DNA from: UMGS1908 sp045655005
Lineage (GTDB): Bacteria > Bacillota > Clostridia > Christensenellales > UBA1242
Length of the DNA: 64,000 nucleotides
NCBI GenBank assembly: GCA_045655005.1
Contig: JAZOOJ010000007.1
Location: 277,555-341,554 of the forward strand
Reading direction: 5' to 3'
The notes beneath the pieces are model-generated. The model worked only from the letters and a program-made list of their open reading frames with translations, was not told the origin of the DNA and did not search any database. Shown one piece after another: positions 7,563 to 17,800 of the stretch (position 1 is the first letter of the stretch; every line of letters begins with the position of its first letter). The position numbers and the translations under genes were made by a program.

Positions 7563-8340
7563 GATACCTCCGTGTGCTGATGCTCACTAGACTAGAGGTT
7601 CTATGCGAAACAAAAAGTACCGCAAAGAACTTAACAAGTCCAGTGAAACAGCAAAATAAATTAAAATAAAATCCTTGTATCTTTGTATCCTTGAAATTTT
7701 GTAATCTTGTATTCTTGTATCTTTTTTACTTTGTATCTTTGAATTAGTGTAATTAGTTTGATTTTTATTATTTTTCAAATAAATCTTATAGTAATAAAAA
7801 ATACTAGCATTTTATATTTGCTAGTAATAATTCCTTTTATTTTGATTTTTGATTATGCGAAAGTTTTTATGGGACTGCCGCCCCGCTCACAATATACTTT
7901 CGCCTAGAGATTTAGATCCCCCTAGGGGTGCTTAGAACGGATATAAGTATAATAATTTTTTATATAACGCATTTACATAATCATATGCAGATTTATTGAA
8001 ACCTTTATATTTCTTTCTAGGATAATAGTTAATACAGCTAATTAGTTCTAATATTGGCTATAATTTTAATGATAATTTATGAAATGGACGATAGAAAAGT
8101 TATTTTAATGATTTTCTATTGCTCCTAAAGACTGGTTGAAAGCGCGATTCCCATTGGAGACCCCAAAAAGTCAATCGCTAATGAATTGTTAATTAATTCC
8201 ATTTTGGGTTGACTTTTTGCTTGTCAAAATTTAATACTGAGTAGTCTAATATTTTACATAACTTTAAATTGTTTGGGTTTTCATATAATCGCATACAAAC
8301 TTTCTAATGCACATAACCTGCTTGCTTTATTCAAAAAGCG
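7563..8340. other. Long noncoding region at the island's right side with several inverted repeats
   Basis: No convincing gene is present. Visible structures are TACTAGCA/TGCTAGTA (7802-7826), GCGAAAGT/ACTTTCGC around a GC-rich loop (7857-7903), the palindrome CCCCTAGGGG (7919-7928), ATAGAAAA/TTTTCTAT near 8092-8120, and CAAAAAGTCAA/TTGACTTTTTG (about 8165-8219). The GC-rich islet at 7870-7930 stands out from its AT-rich surroundings. Candidate roles are an attachment site, transfer or replication origin, or small RNA. No direct repeat of the tRNA-Arg 3' end was found. Confidence 0.4.
7672..7742. repeat. Tandem ~9-10 bp repeats (TTGTATC-like), possible Int/Xis arm sites
   Basis: About eight degenerate copies of TTGTATC (TTGTATC, TTGTATC, TTGAAAT, TTGTAAT, TTGTATT, TTGTATC, TTGTATC, TTGAATT) follow one another. 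Most are spaced 9-10 bases apart, which places them roughly on one face of the helix. They lie about 110 bases upstream of the excisionase gene. Arm-type sites for integrase or excisionase, or replication iterons, are both possible. Confidence 0.5.
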
Positions 8341-8370
8341 AAGAGAAGACTATAATGTTAGTCTTCTCTT
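8341..8370 (-). terminator. Terminator of the mTERF-like gene pair
   Basis: A perfect 12-bp stem AAGAGAAGACTA / TAGTCTTCTCTT with loop TAATGT lies just after the stop of the - strand gene at 8377. In that direction it is followed by CGCTTTTTG. Confidence 0.75.
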
Positions 8371-8376
8371 TTGCCA

Positions 8377-8661
8377 TTATATCAAAAAGGGATTCTTTTT
8401 TAGTTCAATTTCTATATTATCACCAAGACTTGCCAGCTTTTGTTTAAGGTCTTCGTAATCACCTAAAACAAAATTTGGATTTCTCATCAATAATTCTCCA
8501 ATGTCTTCCTTAGGGTATCCTAGCGATACTGTAAGTGTGATATTTTTGATAATTTTTTCTTCTTCATAACTAAATACCTGAGGATAAATTCCATACAAAT
8601 CATCAATAATTTCTGGCGAAACACCCAAATATGATAAAAACATAATCAAATTACTATTCAT
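8377..8661 (-). CDS. Small helical-repeat protein (mTERF-like)
   Basis: This 94-residue protein starts at the ATG of MNSNLIM, with GGAG seven bases upstream. Its start overlaps the stop of the larger upstream gene by 8 bases, so translation is probably coupled. The sequence contains two or three copies of the motif typical of mTERF repeats: FLSYLGVSPEIIDDLYGIYPQVF, then LGYPKEDIGELLMRNPNFVL. Known mTERF domains bind nucleic acid in organelles. A bacterial function is not established here. It could also be the C-terminal part of the upstream protein, separated by a frameshift. Confidence 0.6.
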   Translation of the reverse strand: MNSNLIMFLSYLGVSPEIIDDLYGIYPQVFSYEEEKIIKNITLTVSLGYPKEDIGELLMRNPNFVLGDYEDLKQKLASLGDNIEIELKKNPFLI

Positions 8662-10930
8662 TACCACACTCCGACTCGAAAATACCTAAGCCCCCAAATT
8701 TTTCACAATAAAGCCGATAAATTTTTGATTTGGCATTATCGTCTAATCTATGAATTGATTTTAAAAAGTTCACCGTACAGGCTTGATTCGCCTCTCGCAA
8801 TAAATATTTTTCAAAATCCCCATTTGAATCATAGATATTCAGAGGAGCTATACCTTGCTCTTTCGTTTCAGTAAATTTTGCATACACAGACTCTACTCCA
8901 TAGGTGTGATTTCTTTTAATGAATTGTTCGTCACTTTTGCCCATCAATCTTGACATCATCGCCTTTAGTTGATTATCTTCCGGTTTACTCTTTAACAACT
9001 TCGGCATTTTCACAATAACGTCAACTGAAAATCCCATATTTTTTAATTTATATAAATTCACTATGATGTTTGTAAGTAAGTTTAAATTTAATTCCCCAAT
9101 CCTTTCCAAAAGTATAGATAATTGTTCATCTGACAAACCACAAATCCGTTTTAATCTTCTTTTAAAATTTTCAAGGTCGTCGTCAGCATTCTTTTCGCTT
9201 TTTGTGTCACATATGTTTTGCTGTCTAACCAAATTTGAATTTGATAATTTTGCTTGAATCTCTGGAAAGTCTTGTGCAAATTTTTGATTAATCTCAAATA
9301 TTTTTGCGCCGTTTAGAATGTATTTTGAAGACAATTGTTCTTGACTTAACGCCTTACCGCTATCTACCAATTCTTCAAATCTTTTAGTTGATGCATAGAC
9401 AGCATATGCAGGAACAAGCGAATCAGAAACGCCCATCATTCTTGCGTAAATCTTATTTTGAGAATACATATAGCACCCATTAATAAACTCATCAATTGAA
9501 AGCCCATTCATCGTTGCAAGTTTCAATTTTAATTCTAATACGTTTGCATTCCCAATTAAAACCCCTGGATGATTTAAAACATCTTCGACTCCCACTCCAA
9601 AGGCCTGTAGTATAAATAATTTACTTTCAACTTGTGCCGATTCAAAATCCATGAATGCTGGATAGGCTGACATTAAAAAGTTTTTATATGATTTCTTATT
9701 CATTTCTGCAATTGACGAATAAAAAGATTCCGCCTCGAAAAGCCTATCGTTTGCAACTTCAGTATTTACAAAATCATTCGCAATATTTGGATTATTGCGA
9801 ATAATAATCGCAAACTCTGCCTTTGAAACACCATATCTATTATGTAAAACACTGAAACAATTATATAAACGATTATCTTGATTGGCAACAAGCTGAGGAT
9901 TGGATAAAACGACCCTATTCTCATCTCTGCCGAACATAAAATGTAAAACATAGATATTGTATGATAGCAATTTAGGATCCATAGTTTTCAATTTTAAATT
10001 ATTATCAAATAACCACTCAATAAAGGTATTTGACAATTTGTCTTCTAACAACAATCGCCTGTTCTCTATTTCATTCTCTGGACTTTCGCTGTAAAATTGA
10101 TGTAAACGTTGGTCGAGGTAGTCAGCAAAACACCTAGCTCCTTCTTCAATCAATCCATATTTTTCAGGGTACATTTCCAAGAACTTTTTTTCCAAGTCTA
10201 ATTTTGCATAAAAACCAAATTTGTATTTAGCCATCAATTGCTCATTTGTCATCCCATTGGTGTTTCTTTCAAACTCTTTATCATTTAAATAAACTAATCC
10301 CTTTGGGATAACACCATCTCTTTCAGCACACATTCTTGCGTAAACCAAATCACTATGAAGGTTGTGGCATTTTTGAAAGATAAAATCATTTACTTCAAAC
10401 CCTTGCACCATACCAAGCATTAAAACATCAACAAGTCTTCTTGGTTTGCAGGTTAATACAGATATTCCTCGCCATAAATTTTCACGTTTTAACCCTGCCC
10501 TATCTAATATTTCCAAATTTCTTTGCACGGTTTCAGGCTCGGGTTTATACCTTGGTATTTTAGAGAAACATATTGCCGACACCATTTCTGTATCAGTTAG
10601 ACCAACTTGCTTTTGCAAGCTAGACAAATATTCAACATCCACGCCAAAATCTCTTACTCTCCAAGACCCCAAAACATTGGAAAGTTTTTCATCTGAAATT
10701 TTAAATCTAATTTGAAGCCTTGTTAAGCCTGTAACAAAATCTTTATCTGAAATTAAATCAAAACGATTTTCAATAAGAAATCTAATCTTCTCAGCAGGCA
10801 ATTTGTATTTATTTTTTAAAATACTTAGCGTAACAGAGAAACTATCTGGAGTAGCTCCTAATTTTAAATTTTTGCATACTTCTATATACTGCTCTTTTGT
10901 TATTCCATAAGACATTAAAAATCTGTCCAC
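8654..10930 (-). CDS. Large helical-repeat protein (mTERF-like repeats, triplicated module)
   Basis: This 758-residue protein has no recognised enzymatic motif. It is built of about 35-residue helical units resembling mTERF repeats, for example NRYGVSKAEFAIIIRNNPNI and AFGVGVEDVLNHPGVLI. A second module occurs three times: VYARM...GVIPK..VY...EFE (residues 196-221), IYARM...LVPAY.VY...RFE (494-519) and VYAKF...GIAPLNIY...DFE (682-708). The start is GTG at 10930, 11 bases after a GGGGGG ribosome-binding stretch; a downstream ATG at codon 6 is possible. It has its own promoter. Nucleic-acid binding is inferred only from the repeat type. Confidence 0.6.
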   Translation of the reverse strand: MDRFLMSYGITKEQYIEVCKNLKLGATPDSFSVTLSILKNKYKLPAEKIRFLIENRFDLISDKDFVTGLTRLQIRFKISDEKLSNVLGSWRVRDFGVDVEYLSSLQKQVGLTDTEMVSAICFSKIPRYKPEPETVQRNLEILDRAGLKRENLWRGISVLTCKPRRLVDVLMLGMVQGFEVNDFIFQKCHNLHSDLVYARMCAERDGVIPKGLVYLNDKEFERNTNGMTNEQLMAKYKFGFYAKLDLEKKFLEMYPEKYGLIEEGARCFADYLDQRLHQFYSESPENEIENRRLLLEDKLSNTFIEWLFDNNLKLKTMDPKLLSYNIYVLHFMFGRDENRVVLSNPQLVANQDNRLYNCFSVLHNRYGVSKAEFAIIIRNNPNIANDFVNTEVANDRLFEAESFYSSIAEMNKKSYKNFLMSAYPAFMDFESAQVESKLFILQAFGVGVEDVLNHPGVLIGNANVLELKLKLATMNGLSIDEFINGCYMYSQNKIYARMMGVSDSLVPAYAVYASTKRFEELVDSGKALSQEQLSSKYILNGAKIFEINQKFAQDFPEIQAKLSNSNLVRQQNICDTKSEKNADDDLENFKRRLKRICGLSDEQLSILLERIGELNLNLLTNIIVNLYKLKNMGFSVDVIVKMPKLLKSKPEDNQLKAMMSRLMGKSDEQFIKRNHTYGVESVYAKFTETKEQGIAPLNIYDSNGDFEKYLLREANQACTVNFLKSIHRLDDNAKSKIYRLYCEKFGGLGIFESECGNE

Positions 10931-10962
10931 GATTTTAAAATCCCCCCAATTTATTTAGAGTT

Positions 10963-10991
10963 ATTTTAATATAAAATTATATTTTTGTCAA
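10963..10991 (-). promoter_or_regulatory. Promoter of the 758-residue repeat protein
   Basis: On the - strand, TTGACA (10986-10991) and TAAAAT (10963-10968) are separated by 17 bases, about 35 bases upstream of the GTG start. Confidence 0.7.
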
Positions 10992-11261
10992 TATGTGCCA
11001 CAATTTTTCAAGCGAGTTTTATAAGATGTAAAATTGCGCCAACCCAGTAATAATCAGCCTGCATAAACTTATCACAGCGTCAGCACAGACCGCTATTCTT
11101 TCCTTAGGTGTTTTACCATAAAGCATATTTCTTTCTGAAAAACAGCAAATTTTGACGTCAAATCCACACACAACTCTTGGCAATCATCATTTTTTTGAAA
11201 ATGGCACGCCATTTCACATTCCGCTTCGAAAGATAAAATTTCATCTTTTTAAACAAAAAAA
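10992..11261. other. Noncoding stretch with two small inverted repeats
   Basis: No gene is supported. AAATGGC/GCCATTT and AAAGAT/ATCTTT inverted repeats lie at about 11200-11252. Nothing else is evident. Confidence 0.4.
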
Positions 11262-11282
11262 TCGGCTGAAATTTTCAGCCGA
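11262..11282 (-). terminator. Terminator of the cytidine deaminase gene
   Basis: TCGGCTGAAA and TTTCAGCCGA form a nearly perfect stem. It is followed on the - strand by TTTTTTT. Confidence 0.85.
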
Positions 11283-11293
11283 CTCTTTATTTT

Positions 11294-11710
11294 TTAAACA
11301 TCGTCAATTCGTTTGTACGGGAAAGGCAATAAATCCTTTGCTTTCACCTTTAAGTCAATATCCTTATACACATCTTCAACTATGACACTTATATCAAGAT
11401 TTAAGTTGTTATAAATATATCTGCAAAGACCACAAGGTGATACAACTCTTGGCTTATTGTTTTCGTCAAGTTTAACTGCAACGATTGTATCAAACTCTCT
11501 TTCGCCGCAGGCAAGTGCTTGACCAATCGCAACTTGCTCAGCACATACAGAATGGGAACTTTTTATATTTATACCTCTGTAAACTTTGCCAGATTTTGCC
11601 TTTACCACACAAGCGACCGGAGTACAACCATCTTTTTGTAAATCTAAATTTTGCATTAAAACATTTGTCGCCATCTCAATTAATTCTAAATCATTTTTGT
11701 TAAGTTTCAT
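11294..11710 (-). CDS. cdd: Cytidine deaminase
   Basis: This 138-residue enzyme deaminates cytidine and deoxycytidine in pyrimidine salvage. The zinc site is clear: CAEQVAIG (C and catalytic E) and PCGLCRY. The length matches the small homotetrameric Cdd class. The start has AAGGAG upstream. It sits alone between the two repeat-protein genes on the same strand and has its own terminator, so it need not be functionally linked to them. Confidence 0.92.
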   Translation of the reverse strand: MKLNKNDLELIEMATNVLMQNLDLQKDGCTPVACVVKAKSGKVYRGINIKSSHSVCAEQVAIGQALACGEREFDTIVAVKLDENNKPRVVSPCGLCRYIYNNLNLDISVIVEDVYKDIDLKVKAKDLLPFPYKRIDDV

Positions 11711-11818
11711 AACACACTCCTTATATCTAATTAGTATTATACCACAAATTAAAATATTTGCATATTAAAAAATTCCGTTTGTCTTAATTAAACAAAAATT
11801 TTTTATGATAATAAAAAA

Positions 11819-11841
11819 CAACAAGAAATCAATTCTCGTTG
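11819..11841 (-). terminator. Terminator of the 2,044-residue gene
   Basis: CAACAAGAA and TTCTCGTTG pair with one U-G wobble in the - strand transcript. A T-rich run follows. Confidence 0.7.
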
Positions 11842-11850
11842 CTTTTTATT

Positions 11851-14800
11851 TTACATCGACCAAGTATTTCTTGACTTGTCTAGCACTCGTGTAAATTCCT
11901 GTTGAAATTTCGGATACAATGACCTTACTATTTCATCTTCGCCACTAAGCATTTCGGCAAAATCAAAACCAATCATACCCTTGCTGTTTATTTTACCATA
12001 TTTTTCATTCAAATAACTTCTTATTTCAATTGGTTCAGATTTTATCACAGTTTCAACCGCACGTGTTAATTTTGTCAATGAATTTGTCGGCAATGTCCCC
12101 ATATAACGTAATTGTGCCTTCAGTGGTTCTTCATATAAATCTCGGTCAAACGGAACAATTGAACAATATAATTCAAACGGTGTTGGGGTATTATCACTCT
12201 TTGACCTTTTATTTGCCTCAGAAATAAACCTTTGACCGGTATTTAAAATATGGTCAATTGCACTATATATATCAAGCCCCATTTTCTTAGCAACAATTTC
12301 AATATCTACACCGTCAAAATAATATTTTACGGTCATCAACTTTTTAACTTTTGGTTTTAAGAATTTAAACACTTTTGCTTTACACTGGCCACGATACGAC
12401 AAAACTTCTGCCCCTTCATTCATTCTTCTGTATGGTCTTCCATCCGGCAAACCTTGCTGAACTACTTGTTTATACTCAGACCTAGACCCTTCGATAACGA
12501 CTGATTTTTGTTCCGATGTAAACTTTTGCATACCAACCGAACTCGCATCTTCCTTTGTTTTTAGCTCAGGCGAAGCACCATTACTACTCGGACTACTCGG
12601 AATATTCACTTCTCTCACTAAGACAGTTTGTGGTTGTTTTTGTTCAACTTCCACAGCCACCTGTTGCTTTTCTGCCATTTTTGGTTTTATACCAACTATT
12701 ATATATTTGTAAATGTTAAACAATGACTCAAGCTTATCTGGAGTCTGTTGACGGCTTTGAGCAAGCGACACAAGTGACACACCCGAGCGAATCTGTTCAC
12801 CAATTGAAGCTAATTCATCTAAAACTGCCATTACTTCTCTTCTTCCCCGAACAACCCTAGCCTGGTCTGTACTGTTTAGCCTTTCTCTATTTTTTCTGTT
12901 GTTGTAATAATTAGTCACAAAATTCAAATTATTGGTTTGAATACCACACTCGCTTAAAATTTTAGTCAAACGTCTTAACTCTAAATAATTTTCTTTTGGA
13001 ATTTCTTCACCCTTGAATAGGTATTTGTAAACTTTCTCATACCAAGAAACCGCTCCTTCGCTTTCCCCAAATTCTTCAGCCTTCGCAGAATGAGTTTCCC
13101 TTGGATATTTAACATAGCCAATTTTGATTGTATTTGTTGTCAACCCTTCCAAATCACGATAAATTGAAGCCCTAACTTCCGAAATTTCATTTTCAGTTAA
13201 TTTTAACCACGCAAGGCTTTCAGTAAATGATATCCCCTCAACAATTTCATTTTTTAAAACTTTATATCTAAAATCATAAGGATACATTTCAGCAAGTTTA
13301 GTAATTAAATCAACTTTATCAATTTGTGGACCTTTAACTATTCTTTGTTTATGTTCCACCATTGCATTTTGATCAGTGTTGCCTTTATTAATTGCAGTTG
13401 CAGATTTGTTTTCACGCTCTTTCCTTGGCATTATTGTTTCAAACTGAATCAATTCTCCATCATTATATAAATAGTTGTACAAATTAATTAAATCACTTGC
13501 CCTAGACTCAGTTATTCCCAAGTCTGTTTTTGTTTTGTCGGAAACAACTCCATCAGAGGCAAATTCCGCATAACATAATTCGGCTTGGTACAATACTTCA
13601 TTTAAATCGTTCTTGGCGTGTGCCCTTTTGTTTCTTGCAGAGCCCTCAACAATCCCCTCTGCTTTTGCAATGTCTTCCAATTCCTTTGCTTCTACCACAT
13701 TTGAGTACCAAAGGTCAAATTTGGAATCTCTGATGTAGACAGGACGTAATTTAATTAATAGCTCACTTTCTGTAAGTAGCTTTATTGGCCTTGCTCCACC
13801 GCAATATAAATATTCATACATTTTTGTAAAAAATAGCCTTTCGACCTTTGGCATCTCTGGATTTTCGTTTTGTTTTGCACGATGTATTTGTTCAAGCATA
13901 TCGTCTAATTTTGCAAGACCTTGCTTTATTTCTCTTTTTAGGTCTACTTCACCAATATTATTGTGAGTTGCAATTTCAGCAATCGAAAGTTTTGTCGTTA
14001 AGAAATATTGCAGGTTAAACATCTTTCCGTCATCGATATAGTCAAACAGTTTAAGATATAAATCTTTCTTCTCTCTGCTCATAAAATCATTTACAGACCT
14101 TCCCCAATAAATTGCCTCATACAAGCTTATATATCTTAAAATTTCATTTTCTGAAATATTCAACTCATCACAAATTTCACTATCGCTTTTATTTGAAGTT
14201 CTTAAATCATATACAGACTTAGACAATCGAACCACTTCTTCGATATATTGCTTAGCCCTTGCACACCTGTTCATAATTGTACTAAATTTTTGACCAGTTC
14301 TTTCAGCAAACACACTCATAGATTCGCCCATTTTTAAAAATGCTTTATAGTTGCCTAATTCAAACATAAAATCCAAGTCATTTTCAAGAATTGAAACAAT
14401 CCTTAATTGTTCAGTGTAATTTTGATAAACCCTAGTCTTCTCTCCAACCAAATATTGACATATCCAATTTAAATAGCCATTCTCACTTGTTGCCGGACTG
14501 CCACTTGCAACAAATTTCTTTACATTAATAAGCAATCCCAACAATTCAATCTCTGCATCTATAATCGCCGACTTGCAAACTGCATAATCATCAACACCTA
14601 ATATTTTCACCAATTCTTCTTTTGGAAGGTTGTCAACAACTGCACCCTTTAACGCCTTCATTCTTAAATCATACTCATAAAGATTTGCCAATCTTTCTAT
14701 AATTTCACGATTTGCAAATGCTTGAATATCATTCATTCTTTTTCTGGTGGATTTAACATCTTCTTGTTCTGCACTGGCCTTTTCTGAACTACTTTTTGTT

Positions 14801-17800
14801 TTATTTTCGGATTCTTTAACGGCAATTTTTTCTACCACGCTAACAGACTGAACTTGAACTTCTGTTGTAACATCATCACTAGGCTTATTCATTTCTTCTA
14901 CATTAAGATTTTCTGGTTGACTTTCAGCTTCTGAACCTTGCAAATTATTACTTTCTTCAGATTTTTCACTTTCTTCAAGAGCTCTTGCAATAGCCTTCTT
15001 GTTCTTTGAGCCCTTTGGTCTTCCCCTTCTTTTTGGTGTAGGAGCAGGCTCAATAGTTACATTTTCAACAACTTCTGTGGTTGAGCTATTTCTTTCAACA
15101 ACAGACTCAGATTCCGATTCAGCCACTTGTTCAGCCACCGGTTGAATCGTGACAGTTTCAACACTTATCGCATTTTCAATTGGTTGAATTATTGTTGGTT
15201 GAATTATCGTGTTTTCATTCACCCTCTCGGACTCAATCGTTTCTTTCACCTTAGCATTTAAGTTTTCTTGAATTTGCTCAATAACTTTGAATTTTGGCAC
15301 CAAATTTGTAGGCATCCAGTCATTTACAATCTCACCACTCTCATATAAATAAGAATACAAATTTGAATATTGCTCAATTTGGAATTGGTTTAAACCCAAA
15401 TCATTCTTTAACTTCTCATCAAACTCTTTAACGCCACTTAATGCAAGCATAGATGCCTTGCAAAGTGTTAAATAACATTTAACTTCTCGAGTATAAACAT
15501 ATTTACCTGAAGCAGCCGTTTGATAATTTAAATCGTTCTTCTCGCAAATATCTTTTATTGATGAATTATTTACATAAGTGTCGTACACAAATCTTTTGAA
15601 CACATCTGCTCTTGATGTTCTCTCATAAATTGGAGCAAAAAGTTTAATAATCCGAACAAACTCTTCTGTGCTTATTGAATTTGTCAAAGTTGTTAAATCT
15701 TCAATTTGTTCACAAACTCCTTCCCAGCCCAAAGCATTTTGTGGATTTGCTTCCAACTTTTCATCAGATAGCCCTTTTGACAACACTCCTACTTTCTCTT
15801 TTTGTTTTGCTCTTTTCCTATCCCAATAATTTTTATTCCTTTCATTTTCCATATTAAATCTTTCAGGCAGTACTCCGTCAGAATAAAAATAGTCATAAAG
15901 TTTTGCATAATCCTCAACTTCTTCAATCGTCAAATTAAAACCTTGAGCAAACTCCAAAACATCTTGCCCTTTTGACATCACATCATGACAAGCATCAGTA
16001 AGTGCCATATTGATTTTTACACTTTCAAGGATTGCTCTTTTTATTCCTTGCAAGCTTGTCCTACGGCTGGCAACACCACCTGAAAGTTGTTGTAACGAAA
16101 CTCCACCAATTATGTTTTGAACAATTAAATCGTATTTTTCTGCCATACCATTTGTTGTAAGCAACGGTTTGAATTTCTTTAAAACAATCTCGACTTTTTC
16201 AGCGTTATCTGTATAAAAATCTGCCCCTTGTTTCACATTTGCATACCTTGACAAATCCAAATCTTCAGCATTTAAGAAAAATATCTTTTTTGCATATTCA
16301 TAAACAGATTGAATATTATCAACTGGTATTTGTGTTTTTTGTGAAATTTGTTCAAAAGACTCATTCGCCTTTACACCTTCGTAAACTTCTTCAAACTTGC
16401 CAACTACACAATTTAATGCTGTCACTAATTTTCTTGCAACGTCGAGAATATACCACTTAGTCACTTTTAAACGTTCGGCAATAACATTACAATCTTCTCC
16501 CAATATGTATAGACTTGTCAAAACATTTGATTTGTCTTCAAATTTTAATAATTCTTGTCCTTTAATTAATCCAGAATAAATAGCAACTTGAACAGGATTT
16601 TTTTTGGGAATATTTCCAGTTAAAAGATTTCTTAAAATTGAATCATAGTATAACTTTTCCTGTTTATTTGTGAAAACATTTTTAATGCTTTCTGAATTTT
16701 GGGCAACTTCTACTACTTTTTGTACATTTTCGAAAAATTCTTTAACAAAGTTTGTTGCATTTATTAAAACTTGATGCACTTCTTCAACAGTCATACAACT
16801 TGACACTGCGATTTCCCCAAGGCTCTCTCCAAGCACCTCAAATCTGTTTAACATCTGCAAGCCTTTATCCATTGGGAAGGCTTTTCGTGCCAATTTGATT
16901 AAATCTGTTTGAGTAATTCGTTCTAGACTCTTTACGTGCCTTACAGAAGGAGCAGTTACCGTTTTCTTTCTACTGCGACGCCTAGATGACTTTACTGAAT
17001 CAACTTTATGCTCACGTTCTTTCGCCTTTGTGTTATCATTAACAATTTGTTGCACTTGTTTTCCATGTTCATATAAGTATTTATAAACTTTTAAGTAATC
17101 TGCAACTTGGGATTCAGAAATTCCTGTGGCACTTGCAACATACTCAATGCTTTCTTTTTGAATAGCCAAAAGAGTGTATACTTTTTTACACTTTTCGATA
17201 ATTTTTAAAATATTATTTCTTTCTCTTTTTACAAGTTGTTCTACCCTTGCCCTTGATATACCATATTTCTGTGCAATGGCATCATAAGTTACTGAGTCGT
17301 CGTTAGCTTTGCCTTCAAAGAAATCTTTTGCAATCTCATTTTTAACCATTCCAAGAATCTTTGTCGCAAACTCTGCAATATCATCTTCTTGTTGTTTTTC
17401 AGCATCGCTCGTATCAGCAATTACTTCAGCTAAAAGTCTTCCTTCACCTTTATTGTTCTCTTTTTGTTTTGCATCTATCGAAACCATAGATGTAGCATTC
17501 ATTTCCGCTTGTACTAACACATCGTTTTGATATCGCTTTGTCGAATTTCTGTTGTTTAGCCTCATCACTCGGTGTTGAGTTGTTAAAAATAAAAATGTAA
17601 AAAATTTTGCACCTTTTGATTCATCAAATTCACGAACAGACGTTACAATCCCTTCATCAATATAACTTTCTAAATCTTCTGGGGTGACCTTCCCAAAAAT
17701 TCTGCGCCCCATTTTGAATTTCATATAGTTTCTAAATAAAGCGTATTTTTTAAAAATTAAATTCCAAGCCTCTTGGTCATCCGCCTGTGCACGTTTAATA

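Noticed and set aside
7672..7742. CRISPR array
   Set aside because: The repeat units are only 7-10 bases, degenerate and without unique spacers of CRISPR length. No cas gene is nearby.
7587..7778. 63-codon - strand ORF near the integrase
   Set aside because: Its repeated IQ..K residues come from the tandem TTGTATC repeats. No ribosome binding site or conserved motif.
8120..8170. Partial tmRNA or tRNA 3' end (GCGCGATTCCCATTGG)
   Set aside because: It looks T-loop-like at first, but no acceptor pairing, CCA end or cloverleaf can be formed.
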